Assembly: GCA_030826885.1 (NCBI GenBank)
Contig: JAUUDF010000029.1
Location: 1 to 57,525, forward strand
DNA: 57,525 nucleotides
Direction of reading: 5' to 3'
Origin: Sulfurovum sp.
Lineage (GTDB): Bacteria; Campylobacterota; Campylobacteria; Campylobacterales; Sulfurovaceae
This document shows, one piece after another, positions 28,828 through 37,060 of the stretch (position 1 is the first letter of the stretch; every line of letters begins with the position of its first letter). The translations under genes and the position numbers were made by a program. The notes under the pieces were generated by a model. The model did no database searches. It was not told the DNA's origin and saw only the letters and a program-made list of their open reading frames with translations.

Positions 28828-28830
28828 AAG

Positions 28831-29334
28831 ATGAGAAGGCATATTGTACGTTTGCTCTTTATAGTGATGCTTGCGGCACCATACCTGTATGCCGGCAAAA
28901 ATATTGTTATTGATCTTTCCGCACAAAGAGCCTACGCGTATGAGGATGATACACTGGTTTTTGAAGGGCGTATCTCTTCCGGAATGAAAGGAAGAGAGAC
29001 ACCTGTGGGAGAGTACCGTATTTTGGAAAAAGAGCGGATGTATATCTCCAACAGGTGGCCCAAACCAAACGGCGGTGCAAAGATGCCCTACATGTTGCGT
29101 ATGACCTATGACGGTATTGCAATGCATCTTGGCTATGTGTCGAATTATCCTGCTTCACACGGATGTATACGTTTGAAAAACGGTTTTGCCCAGCGTATGT
29201 ACCGCTGGGCGGAAACAGGCACGCCTGTACGCATTGAAGGGGATACGCGGGAGTATCTGAAAAAACATCAAAAAAGAGCCAGCCGTTACGATATACGAGA
29301 GGATGACTATGCCATCATCGATTTTCATGACTAA
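28831..29334 (+). CDS. L,D-transpeptidase (YkuD family), exported
   Basis: 167 residues. A signal peptide (LLFIVMLAAPYLYAG) precedes a YkuD catalytic domain. The active-site motif is ASHGCIRLKNG, with the catalytic Cys and conserved His, Gly and Arg, and AMHLGY supplies the second His. It probably makes 3-3 peptidoglycan crosslinks or links proteins to the wall. It follows galE by three bases, and its stop overlaps the stop of the convergent cysteine-rich gene by four bases. Confidence 0.92.
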   Translation: MRRHIVRLLFIVMLAAPYLYAGKNIVIDLSAQRAYAYEDDTLVFEGRISSGMKGRETPVGEYRILEKERMYISNRWPKPNGGAKMPYMLRMTYDGIAMHLGYVSNYPASHGCIRLKNGFAQRMYRWAETGTPVRIEGDTREYLKKHQKRASRYDIREDDYAIIDFHD

Positions 29335-29753
29335 ACGGTTGTCACCTTCTTCATAATGTCAAACCAGTCTCGTTTGAAATGCTTTCTGATATAGGCTTCA
29401 TGATGAGGCACTGTACAGCCTGAGCAGTTTTGGTGTATGGCATCCTCCCCGACAAACTGCGCACCCTCTTTCGAGTCGATGGCACAAAAACTCTTAAGCA
29501 GTTTGCCTTCTTTTTGCTCAATACCTGCATCGTTAAAGCGAAAATTGGGGCAGGCACAGAGATAGCAGTTAAGATTCTCCATATCGTGACACTTTTTGTT
29601 CTGTGCGTAAAGCGGGCAGAAATCGGGTTCATGCTGCACCATATTTTCATAGCGAAAATACACTATCACCTCTTCGTCGCTTAGGTGTGTCAGTTTGGTC
29701 ATTATTGCGGCATGTTTTTGCCCGTGTGTCTCGAACCACTCCCTGTAGGTCAC
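29331..29753 (-). CDS. Cysteine-rich probable metal-binding protein
   Basis: 140 residues, cytoplasmic, with eight cysteines concentrated in the second half. FCPLY, KKCHDM and NCYLCACPNF form a first cluster (about 47-69). A single FCAID cysteine follows (near 89), and QNCSGCTVPHH closes the set (near 109-112). The C-P-L-Y...C-Y-L-C-x-C-P pattern resembles the 'cysteine-rich small domain' (zinc-finger-like) family; a metal or Fe-S site is likely. It is the last gene of an operon with a BtuB-like receptor and a membrane protein, and overlaps the latter by four bases. Function unknown. Confidence 0.75.
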   Translation of the reverse strand: MTYREWFETHGQKHAAIMTKLTHLSDEEVIVYFRYENMVQHEPDFCPLYAQNKKCHDMENLNCYLCACPNFRFNDAGIEQKEGKLLKSFCAIDSKEGAQFVGEDAIHQNCSGCTVPHHEAYIRKHFKRDWFDIMKKVTTV

Positions 29754-30319
29754 GCTTTCTCCTTCTTAAAACTCTTGAAAATGAGCACAATTACGATGCA
29801 CTCGATGGCTATGAGCAGGTAGTGCAGATCGTACACCTGTGCCTGGTTGTCTGTAATACCAATATACTCCGCAGCCTTGTAGTACACATAAGAGAGTCCC
29901 ATGCCAAAAAGATAGCCAAGCTGCTTTGCAGTGTCAAGTTTGGTCAGCAAAGTATCGGTTTTTAGCAGCAGTGTCTCTGCTCTTAGCAGGTAGGAGCCAA
30001 AAACAAAGGTGACCTGGTAGCCGATATAGAGAATGAGTGCAGTCTGGTAGGTGTAGGGGTGCAGAAGAAAAAAGAGCATGACAGAGAGTATGACCATCTC
30101 AACAAACAGTGAGATACGAAAGAACCAGAGGGTGTTGAGAATGCTGTGGTAGAAACGTGCGATGATGAGAATGCCCAGTGCAAGGAAAATGCCCCCCAGC
30201 GAATAGATAGACGGCTCCAGCGGCCGGTAGAGTACGAAGATGATGCCGACACTCAGCCCAAGAAAGAGCGAGTTGGCAAACTTGTACCGAATGAACTGTT
30301 CGGGGACGATTTTGAGCAT
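29750..30319 (-). CDS. Six-helix membrane protein in receptor operon
   Basis: 189 residues with about six membrane helices (13-30, 36-54, 64-86, 90-110, 130-147, 162-180) and a basic C-terminus. The size and topology are those of half an MFS transporter or of small vitamin permeases. It lies 19 bases after the BtuB-like gene and overlaps the cysteine-rich gene by four bases, so it is probably the inner-membrane partner of the receptor. BtuM, a cobalamin permease of similar size, is one candidate family, but I see only one Cys (near the C-terminus) and no clear BtuM signature. Confidence 0.7.
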   Translation of the reverse strand: MLKIVPEQFIRYKFANSLFLGLSVGIIFVLYRPLEPSIYSLGGIFLALGILIIARFYHSILNTLWFFRISLFVEMVILSVMLFFLLHPYTYQTALILYIGYQVTFVFGSYLLRAETLLLKTDTLLTKLDTAKQLGYLFGMGLSYVYYKAAEYIGITDNQAQVYDLHYLLIAIECIVIVLIFKSFKKEKA

Positions 30320-30337
30320 ACGCTCTCCTTGCGAGTG

Positions 30338-32200
30338 TTAAATCTTGCCGCGCACACCGACATAAAAGGCTCTTGGACTGCTGGCATAGCCGTAGACACT
30401 CTGATAGTATTTGTCACCAATGTTCTCGATTTTGCCATAAACCTGAATGTTGTCGGTCAGCTGATAGTCCGCAGTCATATTAAAGAGTGCATATTTACCT
30501 GTCTGTTCACCCTGTTTGTCGGCTCTGTCGTACCGCTCACCGATATACTGAACGTCCGCACCTATATGCAGTTTATCGAAACCGTAGTAGTCGAGCGCGA
30601 GATTGAACGTATCTTTTGCTCGGCGTGCAAGGGCTTTTCCTTCATGGTTTTCTGCCTTGAAGAGATGGGTATAGTTGGTTGTAAGGAGGGTGTTTTTGTA
30701 GACCTCTTTCTGGTATGCCACCTCAAGACCGTCAATGTTGGAGGTCCCTGATACATTGGCATACCCACCCCCGATCCAGTTTCCGTCAGCATCGTAGTTG
30801 CTGACATAGTCTATCATGTCGTCTATCTGGTTGTTGAAGTAGGTGACTTTAAAGTCTTTGTAGGCAAGGGTGACATCGTAACTCTTGGTACTTTCAGGGC
30901 TAAGGTCGGTGTTGCCGCTGAAGGGGTCAAAAAGTTGATACATGGTCGGTACATTGTAGGCGGTACCGTAGTTGAATGAACTCACCAGGCCTTTGATGTG
31001 GCTGTGAATGTGTTTAAGACCGATCTTTCCGGTGGTTTTGCTTTTGAAATCACTGTAGTTGTCGTAGCGCAGGGACTCTGTCAGGATGGTTGTGCCGCCC
31101 AGCATACCTTCAAATATGTTGCTGTTGGTTGCAAATACACCGGTAGAGTCGTAGCTTCTGTCGATATCGTTTTCATGACTGTACTCTTTTCTGTCCACAC
31201 CGACAAGAATGAAATCTTTTGTACGGTAGCCAAATTTGCTGTTGATGCCGTATTCATCGATTTTCCCGTCATAGTGTTGACCGAATGTCGCATCGGGGTA
31301 GGTACGGCTGAAGTCGGAACGCTGTGCATAGAGGTTGAGTGTTTCGATGCTGTCGGTGTGGGAGAAGTTGGCCTTGGTGAAGGTGTAGGTGCTTTTAAAA
31401 CCGTATTTACCGTTTGGATCGTAATTGAACAGATTATTGTCATACGGGTCCGCATCGCCCTCTCCCTCAATGCGTGTATGACTTAAAGAGAGTCTGTTGT
31501 CCGCGTTGAAGTTAACGCCTGCCTGAATATTGAGCGTTTTGTTTTTGTACGGATCATCTTCGAATGCGTCAATATCCTCTCCATAGGGAGCTACGGCAGT
31601 AAATCCATCTGTGTCGACAATATTGTAAGAGGCTTTGAGATAGTATTTTTCGGTCGCATGTGAAAGTGTCGCACCGTATTTCCATGTACCAAAGCTGCCG
31701 CCCTCAAGATGTGCAGAAGCATGGGTGCCGGCAGCCGCCTTTTTGGTGATGATGTTGATGACACCCGCACTGGCATCGGCTCCCCAGATACCGGACTGTG
31801 CCCCCTTGACTACTTCGATCTGGGCGATGTCGTCGACCATCAGGTCTGCCCACGGTGCACCGCTGAGTGACGTCGGGTCGTTGTAGCGTACCCCGTCGAT
31901 AAGCACGAGTGTATGGCTGCTGTCCATACCGCGCAGGAAGAGAGATGTGTTTTGCCCGGGACCGCCGTTGCTGACTGTTGAAACACCCGCAATGTAGCCA
32001 AGTGCCTGTGCAACGGTAGTGTAGCCGCGTGCTTCAATGTCCGCTGCCGTGATGACATCGACATTGGATGTAACGTCGTCGAGTTTCTGTGCTGTCTGTG
32101 TCGGTGTGGTAACGACGATCTCACCGAGATCTTCTGCTGCGTATGTGCGGGTCGCAATAAGTGCAGCCGCAATGAGGCTGAAGTGTATGGTTTTGTTCAT
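30338..32200 (-). CDS. TonB-dependent receptor, BtuB-like
   Basis: 620 residues. Signal peptide MNKTIHFSLIAAALIATRTYA, then a TonB-box-like EDLGEIVVTTPT, a plug domain (about 35-150), and a 22-strand barrel ending in the aromatic-rich segment FYVGVRGKI. The plug has SSHTLVLIDGVRYND and GAQSGIWGADASAGVINIITKK; both closely resemble E. coli BtuB, so cobalamin or another corrinoid is the best guess, without proof. I chose the ATG at 32200, which has AAGGA upstream and a clean signal peptide; an upstream in-frame start would add 24 unlike residues. No B12 riboswitch is visible upstream. First gene of a three-gene operon. Confidence 0.9.
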   Translation of the reverse strand: MNKTIHFSLIAAALIATRTYAAEDLGEIVVTTPTQTAQKLDDVTSNVDVITAADIEARGYTTVAQALGYIAGVSTVSNGGPGQNTSLFLRGMDSSHTLVLIDGVRYNDPTSLSGAPWADLMVDDIAQIEVVKGAQSGIWGADASAGVINIITKKAAAGTHASAHLEGGSFGTWKYGATLSHATEKYYLKASYNIVDTDGFTAVAPYGEDIDAFEDDPYKNKTLNIQAGVNFNADNRLSLSHTRIEGEGDADPYDNNLFNYDPNGKYGFKSTYTFTKANFSHTDSIETLNLYAQRSDFSRTYPDATFGQHYDGKIDEYGINSKFGYRTKDFILVGVDRKEYSHENDIDRSYDSTGVFATNSNIFEGMLGGTTILTESLRYDNYSDFKSKTTGKIGLKHIHSHIKGLVSSFNYGTAYNVPTMYQLFDPFSGNTDLSPESTKSYDVTLAYKDFKVTYFNNQIDDMIDYVSNYDADGNWIGGGYANVSGTSNIDGLEVAYQKEVYKNTLLTTNYTHLFKAENHEGKALARRAKDTFNLALDYYGFDKLHIGADVQYIGERYDRADKQGEQTGKYALFNMTADYQLTDNIQVYGKIENIGDKYYQSVYGYASSPRAFYVGVRGKI

Positions 32201-32287
32201 AGTAATCCTTTGTAAATGTATTGTATTCTCCTCTGTTGTGGGCAGAGAAAGGTATGGTTTGTATTTAATCAAATGTAAGAGTAAGTA

Positions 32288-32443
32288 TTAAAGTGGCGGT
32301 GCTGTTTTGTGTGGCAGGGGGGAGTAGGGTTGTTTGTGGTACTGGTAACTGCTGTCGAGACGGCAGAGTTTGTGCAGTGTCGAGTACATCGCTATGACTG
32401 CAAGGGAAAAGTACCGTCTGGTATGGCCGCGTAAGTGTTTCAT
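32288..32443 (-). CDS. Possible 51-residue small protein upstream of receptor
   Basis: An uninterrupted ATG-to-TAA frame of 51 codons, basic and Tyr/His-rich, with a short hydrophobic stretch near YFSLAVIAMY and a Pro-rich end (SPLPHKTAPPL). It sits in the gap between the divergent dapD and the BtuB-like gene, in the same orientation as the latter. I see no good ribosome site. It could be a small membrane-associated protein, a leader peptide, or chance. Confidence 0.3.
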   Translation of the reverse strand: MKHLRGHTRRYFSLAVIAMYSTLHKLCRLDSSYQYHKQPYSPLPHKTAPPL

Positions 32444-32521
32444 GCGCGGATTTTACACTATTTTAAATAAATCCGAGTATAATCCACTACTTTAATTTTG
32501 ATAATATTCAGGAGCACTTTC

Positions 32522-33715
32522 ATGGCAATAGAGACATTGACAACAACAGACGAATTTAAACAACTCGTAGCGGAAACAACCGCCCAGGAGGGCTACAGAG
32601 AGCCGCTGGCATTTGGTATTGCAAGAGTGGACAGAGGGCAGAAGAATGCGGACAAAGTGCTGCAGGCAAGTTTCCCTCTTGTTAACTGGAAAGAGAATTT
32701 CGGTTCGGCAGCAGTATTCATCAGAGCATTGCAGGAAGCCAAATGTGCGGTAGATTTCAGTGGCAGTGAATTCGTTGCGACACTCAATGACAACTTCGTT
32801 GCCAACGCAATGGCGGCATTTGCACCGTACGCTGCGGAAGCGACTGGTGATGCGCACAAAAACGTACAGGTGATCAAGACCCTTGCGACTATGGAAGATA
32901 TCGGCAAAGACTACCGCATTGTATTTCTTTTTGAAGATGACGCACCGCAGAGCGTGGAAGCGGTTTACCTGAAACTTTATGCACTTTCACTCAGAAAAGC
33001 GGAACTTAGAAAAATCAATCTTAACGGTGCATTCGGTATCCTCAGTAATGTGGCATGGGTGGGTAACAAACCGTATGAACTCGAATGGCTCAGAGAGAAT
33101 GAAATTGAGATGAAACTCAATGGTACCTACCCTGCGGTAGACTCTGTAGACAAATTCCCACGCTTCCTGCAGCACATCATACCAGATGACAATACACGGA
33201 TTCTCGATGCCTCCAAAGTACGTATGGGAGCGCAGCTTGCAGCAGGTACAACGGTTATGCCGGGGGCAAGTTACATTAACTTCAATGCTGGTACCCTTGG
33301 GCCTGTCATGGTTGAAGGGCGTATTTCATCGTCCGCGATCGTCGGAAGCGGTTCGGATGTCGGTGGAGGTGCAAGTATTCTCGGCGTACTCAGCGGTACG
33401 GACGGCAACCCAATCAGCATTGGAGAGAATACCCTGCTTGGGGCGAACTCCGTTACCGGTCTGCCTCTTGGAGACGGCTGTATTGTCGATGCGGGTCTGA
33501 CAATATTGGCAGGTACAAAGGTAAAGATCGCTCCCGAAGAGCTTGAGAAGATCAAAGCGGCAAATCCCGAGGCGAAACTGGAGAACAAAACCACCTTCAA
33601 GGGTGAGGAGCTGCAAGGACTTAACGGTATTCACTACAGACAGGATTCGACAACCGGTGAGATCATCGCGCGCAGAAGTACAAGAGAGGTGAAGCTCAAT
33701 GAGGAACTTCACTGA
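32522..33715 (+). CDS. dapD: Tetrahydrodipicolinate N-succinyltransferase
   Basis: A 397-residue DapD of the long epsilonproteobacterial/actinobacterial type. It succinylates tetrahydrodipicolinate on the way to diaminopimelate and lysine. The left-handed beta-helix of hexapeptide repeats is visible from about 235 to 345 (VRMGAQLAAGTTVMPGAS, GPVMVEGRISSSAIVG, VGGGASILG). The ATG at 32522 follows CAGGAGC; upstream in-frame codons (from TTG 32498) are discarded. Asd, which makes the precursor, is elsewhere in the window. Confidence 0.95.
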   Translation: MAIETLTTTDEFKQLVAETTAQEGYREPLAFGIARVDRGQKNADKVLQASFPLVNWKENFGSAAVFIRALQEAKCAVDFSGSEFVATLNDNFVANAMAAFAPYAAEATGDAHKNVQVIKTLATMEDIGKDYRIVFLFEDDAPQSVEAVYLKLYALSLRKAELRKINLNGAFGILSNVAWVGNKPYELEWLRENEIEMKLNGTYPAVDSVDKFPRFLQHIIPDDNTRILDASKVRMGAQLAAGTTVMPGASYINFNAGTLGPVMVEGRISSSAIVGSGSDVGGGASILGVLSGTDGNPISIGENTLLGANSVTGLPLGDGCIVDAGLTILAGTKVKIAPEELEKIKAANPEAKLENKTTFKGEELQGLNGIHYRQDSTTGEIIARRSTREVKLNEELH

Positions 33716-33732
33716 CTAGTGGAGAAATATAG

Positions 33733-33972
33733 ATGAATAATGATGATAAAACGCTTCTCAAGCAGGTAACACTGCTTGGCATTCTGAATAGAAAGCCAGA
33801 CGAGTCACTCGATGATATTATGCATATGCTGGTTCATACCGGTATGTATACACTCAAAGAAGCGAAAAAAATTTTTAAAGAGCTCAAGAGTGAGAAATAT
33901 CTGCATGAGGGTCATCTGACCCTCAAAGGGATGACCGAGGCCAAAGCGGCAGAGGCGATGTTCAAACAATGA
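33733..33972 (+). CDS. Small paralogous protein A (winged-helix-like)
   Basis: 79 residues of unknown function, rich in Lys, Glu and Leu, predicted to be helical. Conserved blocks are LLKQVTLLGIL, ETG-like HTGMY, EAKKIFKELKSE and AEAMFKQ at the C-terminus. It pairs with the next gene as a tandem duplication: by hand alignment about half of the positions are identical. The helix-turn-helix-like core followed by a LTLKG hairpin would suit a nucleic-acid-binding wing, but this is a guess. Follows dapD by 17 bases. Confidence 0.75.
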   Translation: MNNDDKTLLKQVTLLGILNRKPDESLDDIMHMLVHTGMYTLKEAKKIFKELKSEKYLHEGHLTLKGMTEAKAAEAMFKQ

Positions 33973-34211
33973 ATGCCGAAGATAAAAAACTGCTCAAACG
34001 GGTAACACTGCTCGGTCTATTGAAAAAGCAAAAAGGCGATTCTCTCGAAGAGGTGATCGATTCACTGGTCGCCACAGGAAGCTACAGCCCTGCCGAAGCC
34101 ACAAAGCTGATAAAGGAGCTTAAGAGCGAAGGACTCATCAATAAGATGGGAAACCTGACGATGAAGGGACAAAAGTTTGCCAAAGAGGCAGAAGCGATGT
34201 TCAAGCAGTAA
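33969..34211 (+). CDS. Small paralogous protein B (winged-helix-like)
   Basis: 80 residues, tandem paralog of the preceding gene and overlapping it by four bases (ATGA). Shared features: MN-x2-DK start, LLKRVTLLGLL, VATGSYSPAEA, IKELKSEG, a LTMKG hairpin and the identical ending AEAMFKQ. The two proteins may form a heterodimer or reflect a recent duplication. No known function recognised. It precedes the S4-domain gene by 36 bases. Confidence 0.78.
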   Translation: MNAEDKKLLKRVTLLGLLKKQKGDSLEEVIDSLVATGSYSPAEATKLIKELKSEGLINKMGNLTMKGQKFAKEAEAMFKQ

Positions 34212-34247
34212 GTCTGTGTGAGTGAATGTGTAACAGCGAAAGGGAAA

Positions 34248-34496
34248 ATGATGCGTGTAGACAAATGGCTTTCGGCGGTGAATGTGGTCAAACGCCGTAC
34301 CATTGCGACCGATATGCTTAAAAGCGGTGTCGTTTTTGTCAACGGAATGAAGGCAAAAGCATCCAAAGATGTGAAGGTGGGAGACAAAATTACGATAGAA
34401 TACCTTAAGGGACCAAAATCCTACGAGGTATTGCAGATACCCCAGACCAAGACCATTCCCAAAAGCCAGAAAGAGGCATATGTCAAAGAGCTGTGA
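34248..34496 (+). CDS. S4 domain RNA-binding protein (HslR/YlmH-like)
   Basis: 82 residues made of a single S4 RNA-binding domain: MRVDKWLSAVNVVKRRTIAT, MLKSGVVFVNGMKAKASKDVK and VGDKITIEY are the family blocks. Members such as HslR bind stalled ribosomal subunits or other structured RNA. I chose ATG 34248 behind AAAGGGAAA; a GTG at 34218 would add ten residues. A second in-frame ATG lies three bases on (34251). It is in the dapD-trpD run. Confidence 0.88.
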   Translation: MMRVDKWLSAVNVVKRRTIATDMLKSGVVFVNGMKAKASKDVKVGDKITIEYLKGPKSYEVLQIPQTKTIPKSQKEAYVKEL

Positions 34497-34550
34497 TACG
34501 CTGTAAGAGTGTTGTGCGCTTGTGATAGCCCTTAAGAGTGGAGACGAAAG

Positions 34551-35537
34551 ATGAATATAAAACAACAATTTGAAAAACTGTTCAATAACGAACTCAGTGA
34601 GGAAGAGGCACGCAGACTGCTTGTAGAACTATATGAAAAAGGCGAAAGCGGTGCAGACATTGCCGCAGCCGCACAGGTAATGCGTGAACATTCCGTCAAA
34701 CTCCCATTGAGTGAAGCGCTCAGAGAGAGAGCCATCGATGTGGTCGGTACAGGCGGAGACAAGAGCGGATCGTTCAATATTTCGACCACTGTGTCTCTGC
34801 TGCTGGCTTCTGCCGGATGTGTGGTCGCCAAACACGGCAACCGTTCCATTACATCAAATTCCGGCTCAGCCGATGTGCTTGAAGTACTGGGGATCAATCT
34901 CGATCTGAGTGTGGAAAATCAGGTAAAGATGCTTGAAGAGACAGGATTCTGTTTTATTTTCGCGATGAACCACCATCCGGCAATGAAGCACATTATGCCC
35001 ATACGAAAGTCCATTGCACACCGTACCATTTTTAATATTTTGGGACCTCTTACCAACCCGGCAGGTGCACGTAAATACCTGCTTGGGGTGTTTGACCCCT
35101 CTTTCATCAGACGTATGGCCGAGGCGCTGGTGGCACTTGATGCCAAACGTGCATTTGTAGTCAGCAGCCATGATGGGATGGATGAGATTTCACTGGCGAC
35201 GACAACGGCATTTGCCTATGTTGAGAACGGCCGAATCAGCGAGGGAGAGATTGACCCCGAAACACACGGTTTCAAAAAAGCCCCCAAAGAAGCGATTCTG
35301 GGCGGTGATGCGACGCTCAATGCCGAGATCACCAGAGATATATTTTATGGTATAGAGATGGGTCCAAAGCGTGACATTGTCCTGCTCAATGCGGCCTATG
35401 CGCTCTTTGCCGACGGCAGCGTACGTGATATCAAAGAGGGCATCGAGAAGGCTGCTAATGCCATAGACAGTGGCAGGGCATCGGCACACCTTGAGAAAAT
35501 TGTCGAAGTAAGCCAGCAGCTTGCAAGTACCTGTTAG
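34551..35537 (+). CDS. trpD: Anthranilate phosphoribosyltransferase
   Basis: 328 residues. Joins anthranilate to PRPP in tryptophan synthesis. GTGGDKSGSFNIST is the PRPP-binding glycine loop, KHGNRSITSNSGSADVLEVLG matches TrpD, and HHPAMKHIMPIRKSI and GPLTNPAG are family motifs. No other trp genes are in the window, so the pathway is split on this chromosome. tsaE follows after 19 bases. Confidence 0.95.
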   Translation: MNIKQQFEKLFNNELSEEEARRLLVELYEKGESGADIAAAAQVMREHSVKLPLSEALRERAIDVVGTGGDKSGSFNISTTVSLLLASAGCVVAKHGNRSITSNSGSADVLEVLGINLDLSVENQVKMLEETGFCFIFAMNHHPAMKHIMPIRKSIAHRTIFNILGPLTNPAGARKYLLGVFDPSFIRRMAEALVALDAKRAFVVSSHDGMDEISLATTTAFAYVENGRISEGEIDPETHGFKKAPKEAILGGDATLNAEITRDIFYGIEMGPKRDIVLLNAAYALFADGSVRDIKEGIEKAANAIDSGRASAHLEKIVEVSQQLASTC

Positions 35538-35556
35538 GCTGAAACGAGAGAAGGGT

Positions 35557-35964
35557 ATGGAAATAGAAGCGTCACTGGACTCACTGCATAACGTTGTTGC
35601 GTATCTTCAGGATACGCTGCCCGAGGATGCAATTATTTTTTTGCATGGTGACCTTGCCGCAGGCAAAACAACCCTCACACAGGCAGTCGCAAAAGCCAGG
35701 GGGGTCGAGGGTGAGGTTACGTCACCGACTTTTTCGATCCAGCACTGTTACGGCAAGGGACTCTACCACTACGATCTCTACCGTCTGGAGCATGAAGAGT
35801 TTATGCAGATGGGGCTTTTTGAAGAGTTTGAAAAGCCGGGTTGGCATTTTGTAGAGTGGGGCAGTGAGAGCCTGAAAGCATTTTTGGAAGAGGTTGGCTA
35901 CGATGTATGGACAGTCGAGATAGAGCCCAACAAAGAGAGCAGAACGTACAGGATAGAGAACTGA
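35557..35964 (+). CDS. tsaE: tRNA t6A biosynthesis ATPase TsaE
   Basis: 135 residues. A P-loop NTPase that regenerates the TsaB/TsaD complex in making N6-threonylcarbamoyladenosine on tRNA. The Walker A loop is HGDLAAGKTTLTQ, and GEVTSPTFSIQ plus YHYDLYRLEH are family hallmarks; WHFVEWGSE closes it. ATG 35557 follows GAGAAGG; an upstream ATG at 35521 lies inside trpD. Its stop shares bases with the lptB start (TGATG). Confidence 0.95.
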   Translation: MEIEASLDSLHNVVAYLQDTLPEDAIIFLHGDLAAGKTTLTQAVAKARGVEGEVTSPTFSIQHCYGKGLYHYDLYRLEHEEFMQMGLFEEFEKPGWHFVEWGSESLKAFLEEVGYDVWTVEIEPNKESRTYRIEN

Positions 35965-36686
35965 TGCATATACTCAAAGCACGCAAACTTGCAAAAACCA
36001 TTAAAAAAACACAGATCGTACACGATATTACATTGAAAGTCGAGAGCCGGGAGATCGTCGGTCTGCTTGGCCCTAACGGTGCGGGTAAGACCACCTCCTT
36101 CTATATGGTATGCGGTCTTACCGGAGTGACCAGCGGCTATGTGTTTCTTGACGGAGAAGATATTACGACACTGCCGCTTAGCAAGCGTGCGAAACTGGGC
36201 ATCGGGTATCTGCCTCAGGAGTCGAGTATTTTCAAGGACCTGACGGTAGAGGAAAATCTGCTTATTGCCGGTGAAGCACTCAAACTCGACAGGGAGACTA
36301 TTCGTACACGTATTGAAAAACTCCTCGAAGTCTTTAACATAGAGCCGATCAGAAACCGTATCGGTATTCGTCTGAGCGGGGGAGAGAGACGGCGTGTTGA
36401 GATTGCCCGTGCACTGATGGGGAATCCTAAATTTTTACTCCTTGACGAACCCTTTGCCGGGGTCGACCCGATTGCGGTACTGGATATTCAGAATATTATC
36501 AAGCAGCTGGTTGAGTACGATATGGGGATTCTCATTACCGACCACAATGTCCGTGAGACACTAGGCATTTGTGACCGTGCCTACGTGATGCGAAGCGGTG
36601 AGATGCTGGCCTCTGGTACGAGCGAAGAGATCGCCAATGACGAAAATGTCCGTAAGCACTACCTCGGAGAGCACTTTACGTTTTGA
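35964..36686 (+). CDS. lptB: LPS export ABC ATPase LptB
   Basis: 240 residues. ATPase of the LptBFG complex that pulls lipopolysaccharide from the inner membrane. Walker A GPNGAGKTTSF, LGIGYLPQESSIFKDLTVEEN (Q-loop region), LSGGERRRVEIARAL signature and LLLDEPFAGVDPIAV Walker B are all intact, and the EHFTF-type C-terminus fits. It overlaps the tsaE stop by one base. An in-frame upstream ATG at 35907 lies within tsaE and is rejected. rpoN, often next to lptB, is not here. Confidence 0.95.
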   Translation: MHILKARKLAKTIKKTQIVHDITLKVESREIVGLLGPNGAGKTTSFYMVCGLTGVTSGYVFLDGEDITTLPLSKRAKLGIGYLPQESSIFKDLTVEENLLIAGEALKLDRETIRTRIEKLLEVFNIEPIRNRIGIRLSGGERRRVEIARALMGNPKFLLLDEPFAGVDPIAVLDIQNIIKQLVEYDMGILITDHNVRETLGICDRAYVMRSGEMLASGTSEEIANDENVRKHYLGEHFTF

Positions 36687-36691
36687 TACGC

Positions 36692-37060
36692 TTATAGTTC
36701 TTTGAGTAGAGATTCATCTACCGATTCACTGTACTCTGGCTGCAGTGTCTCCTGCGCGATCCATCCAAGATAGTCAGGGTGTGCTTCGCTCCAGACATTC
36801 ATATGCAGTTCGGGTACCTCATAGGTATGTAATCTTTCAATAACTTCAGCGACCTTTTCATAAAGATTGACTGTCGTTTTGATCTCCAGACGGAACTCTT
36901 TGGAGGTGATGATCTTTCCTTTCCACCGGTAGGCACTTTCAATGTCACTGCGCTGGATGCAGGCGGCAAGCTCCTCCTGAAGCAGTGTCTGTGTGATCAG
37001 ATCGGCATTTTCCATGGTGTCTGTGGTCGTTGTGATCATACAGTAGTCAGATGCGTTCAT
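36692..37060 (-). CDS. cutA: CutA divalent-cation tolerance family protein
   Basis: 122 residues with the CutA trimeric alpha/beta fold: MENADLITQTLLQEELAACIQ, YRWKGKIITSKEFRLEIKTT and TYEVPELHMNVW are its consecutive family blocks. The function is debated (metal tolerance, nucleotide signalling). The start at 37060 is where similarity begins; the upstream ATG at 37099 lies in the phosphatase gene, and the two still overlap by 14 bases. Confidence 0.92.
   Translation of the reverse strand: MNASDYCMITTTTDTMENADLITQTLLQEELAACIQRSDIESAYRWKGKIITSKEFRLEIKTTVNLYEKVAEVIERLHTYEVPELHMNVWSEAHPDYLGWIAQETLQPEYSESVDESLLKEL

Noticed and set aside
32201-32290. Cobalamin riboswitch upstream of the BtuB-like gene
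   Set aside because: I looked on the minus strand for the conserved B12-box and pairing elements and did not find them.
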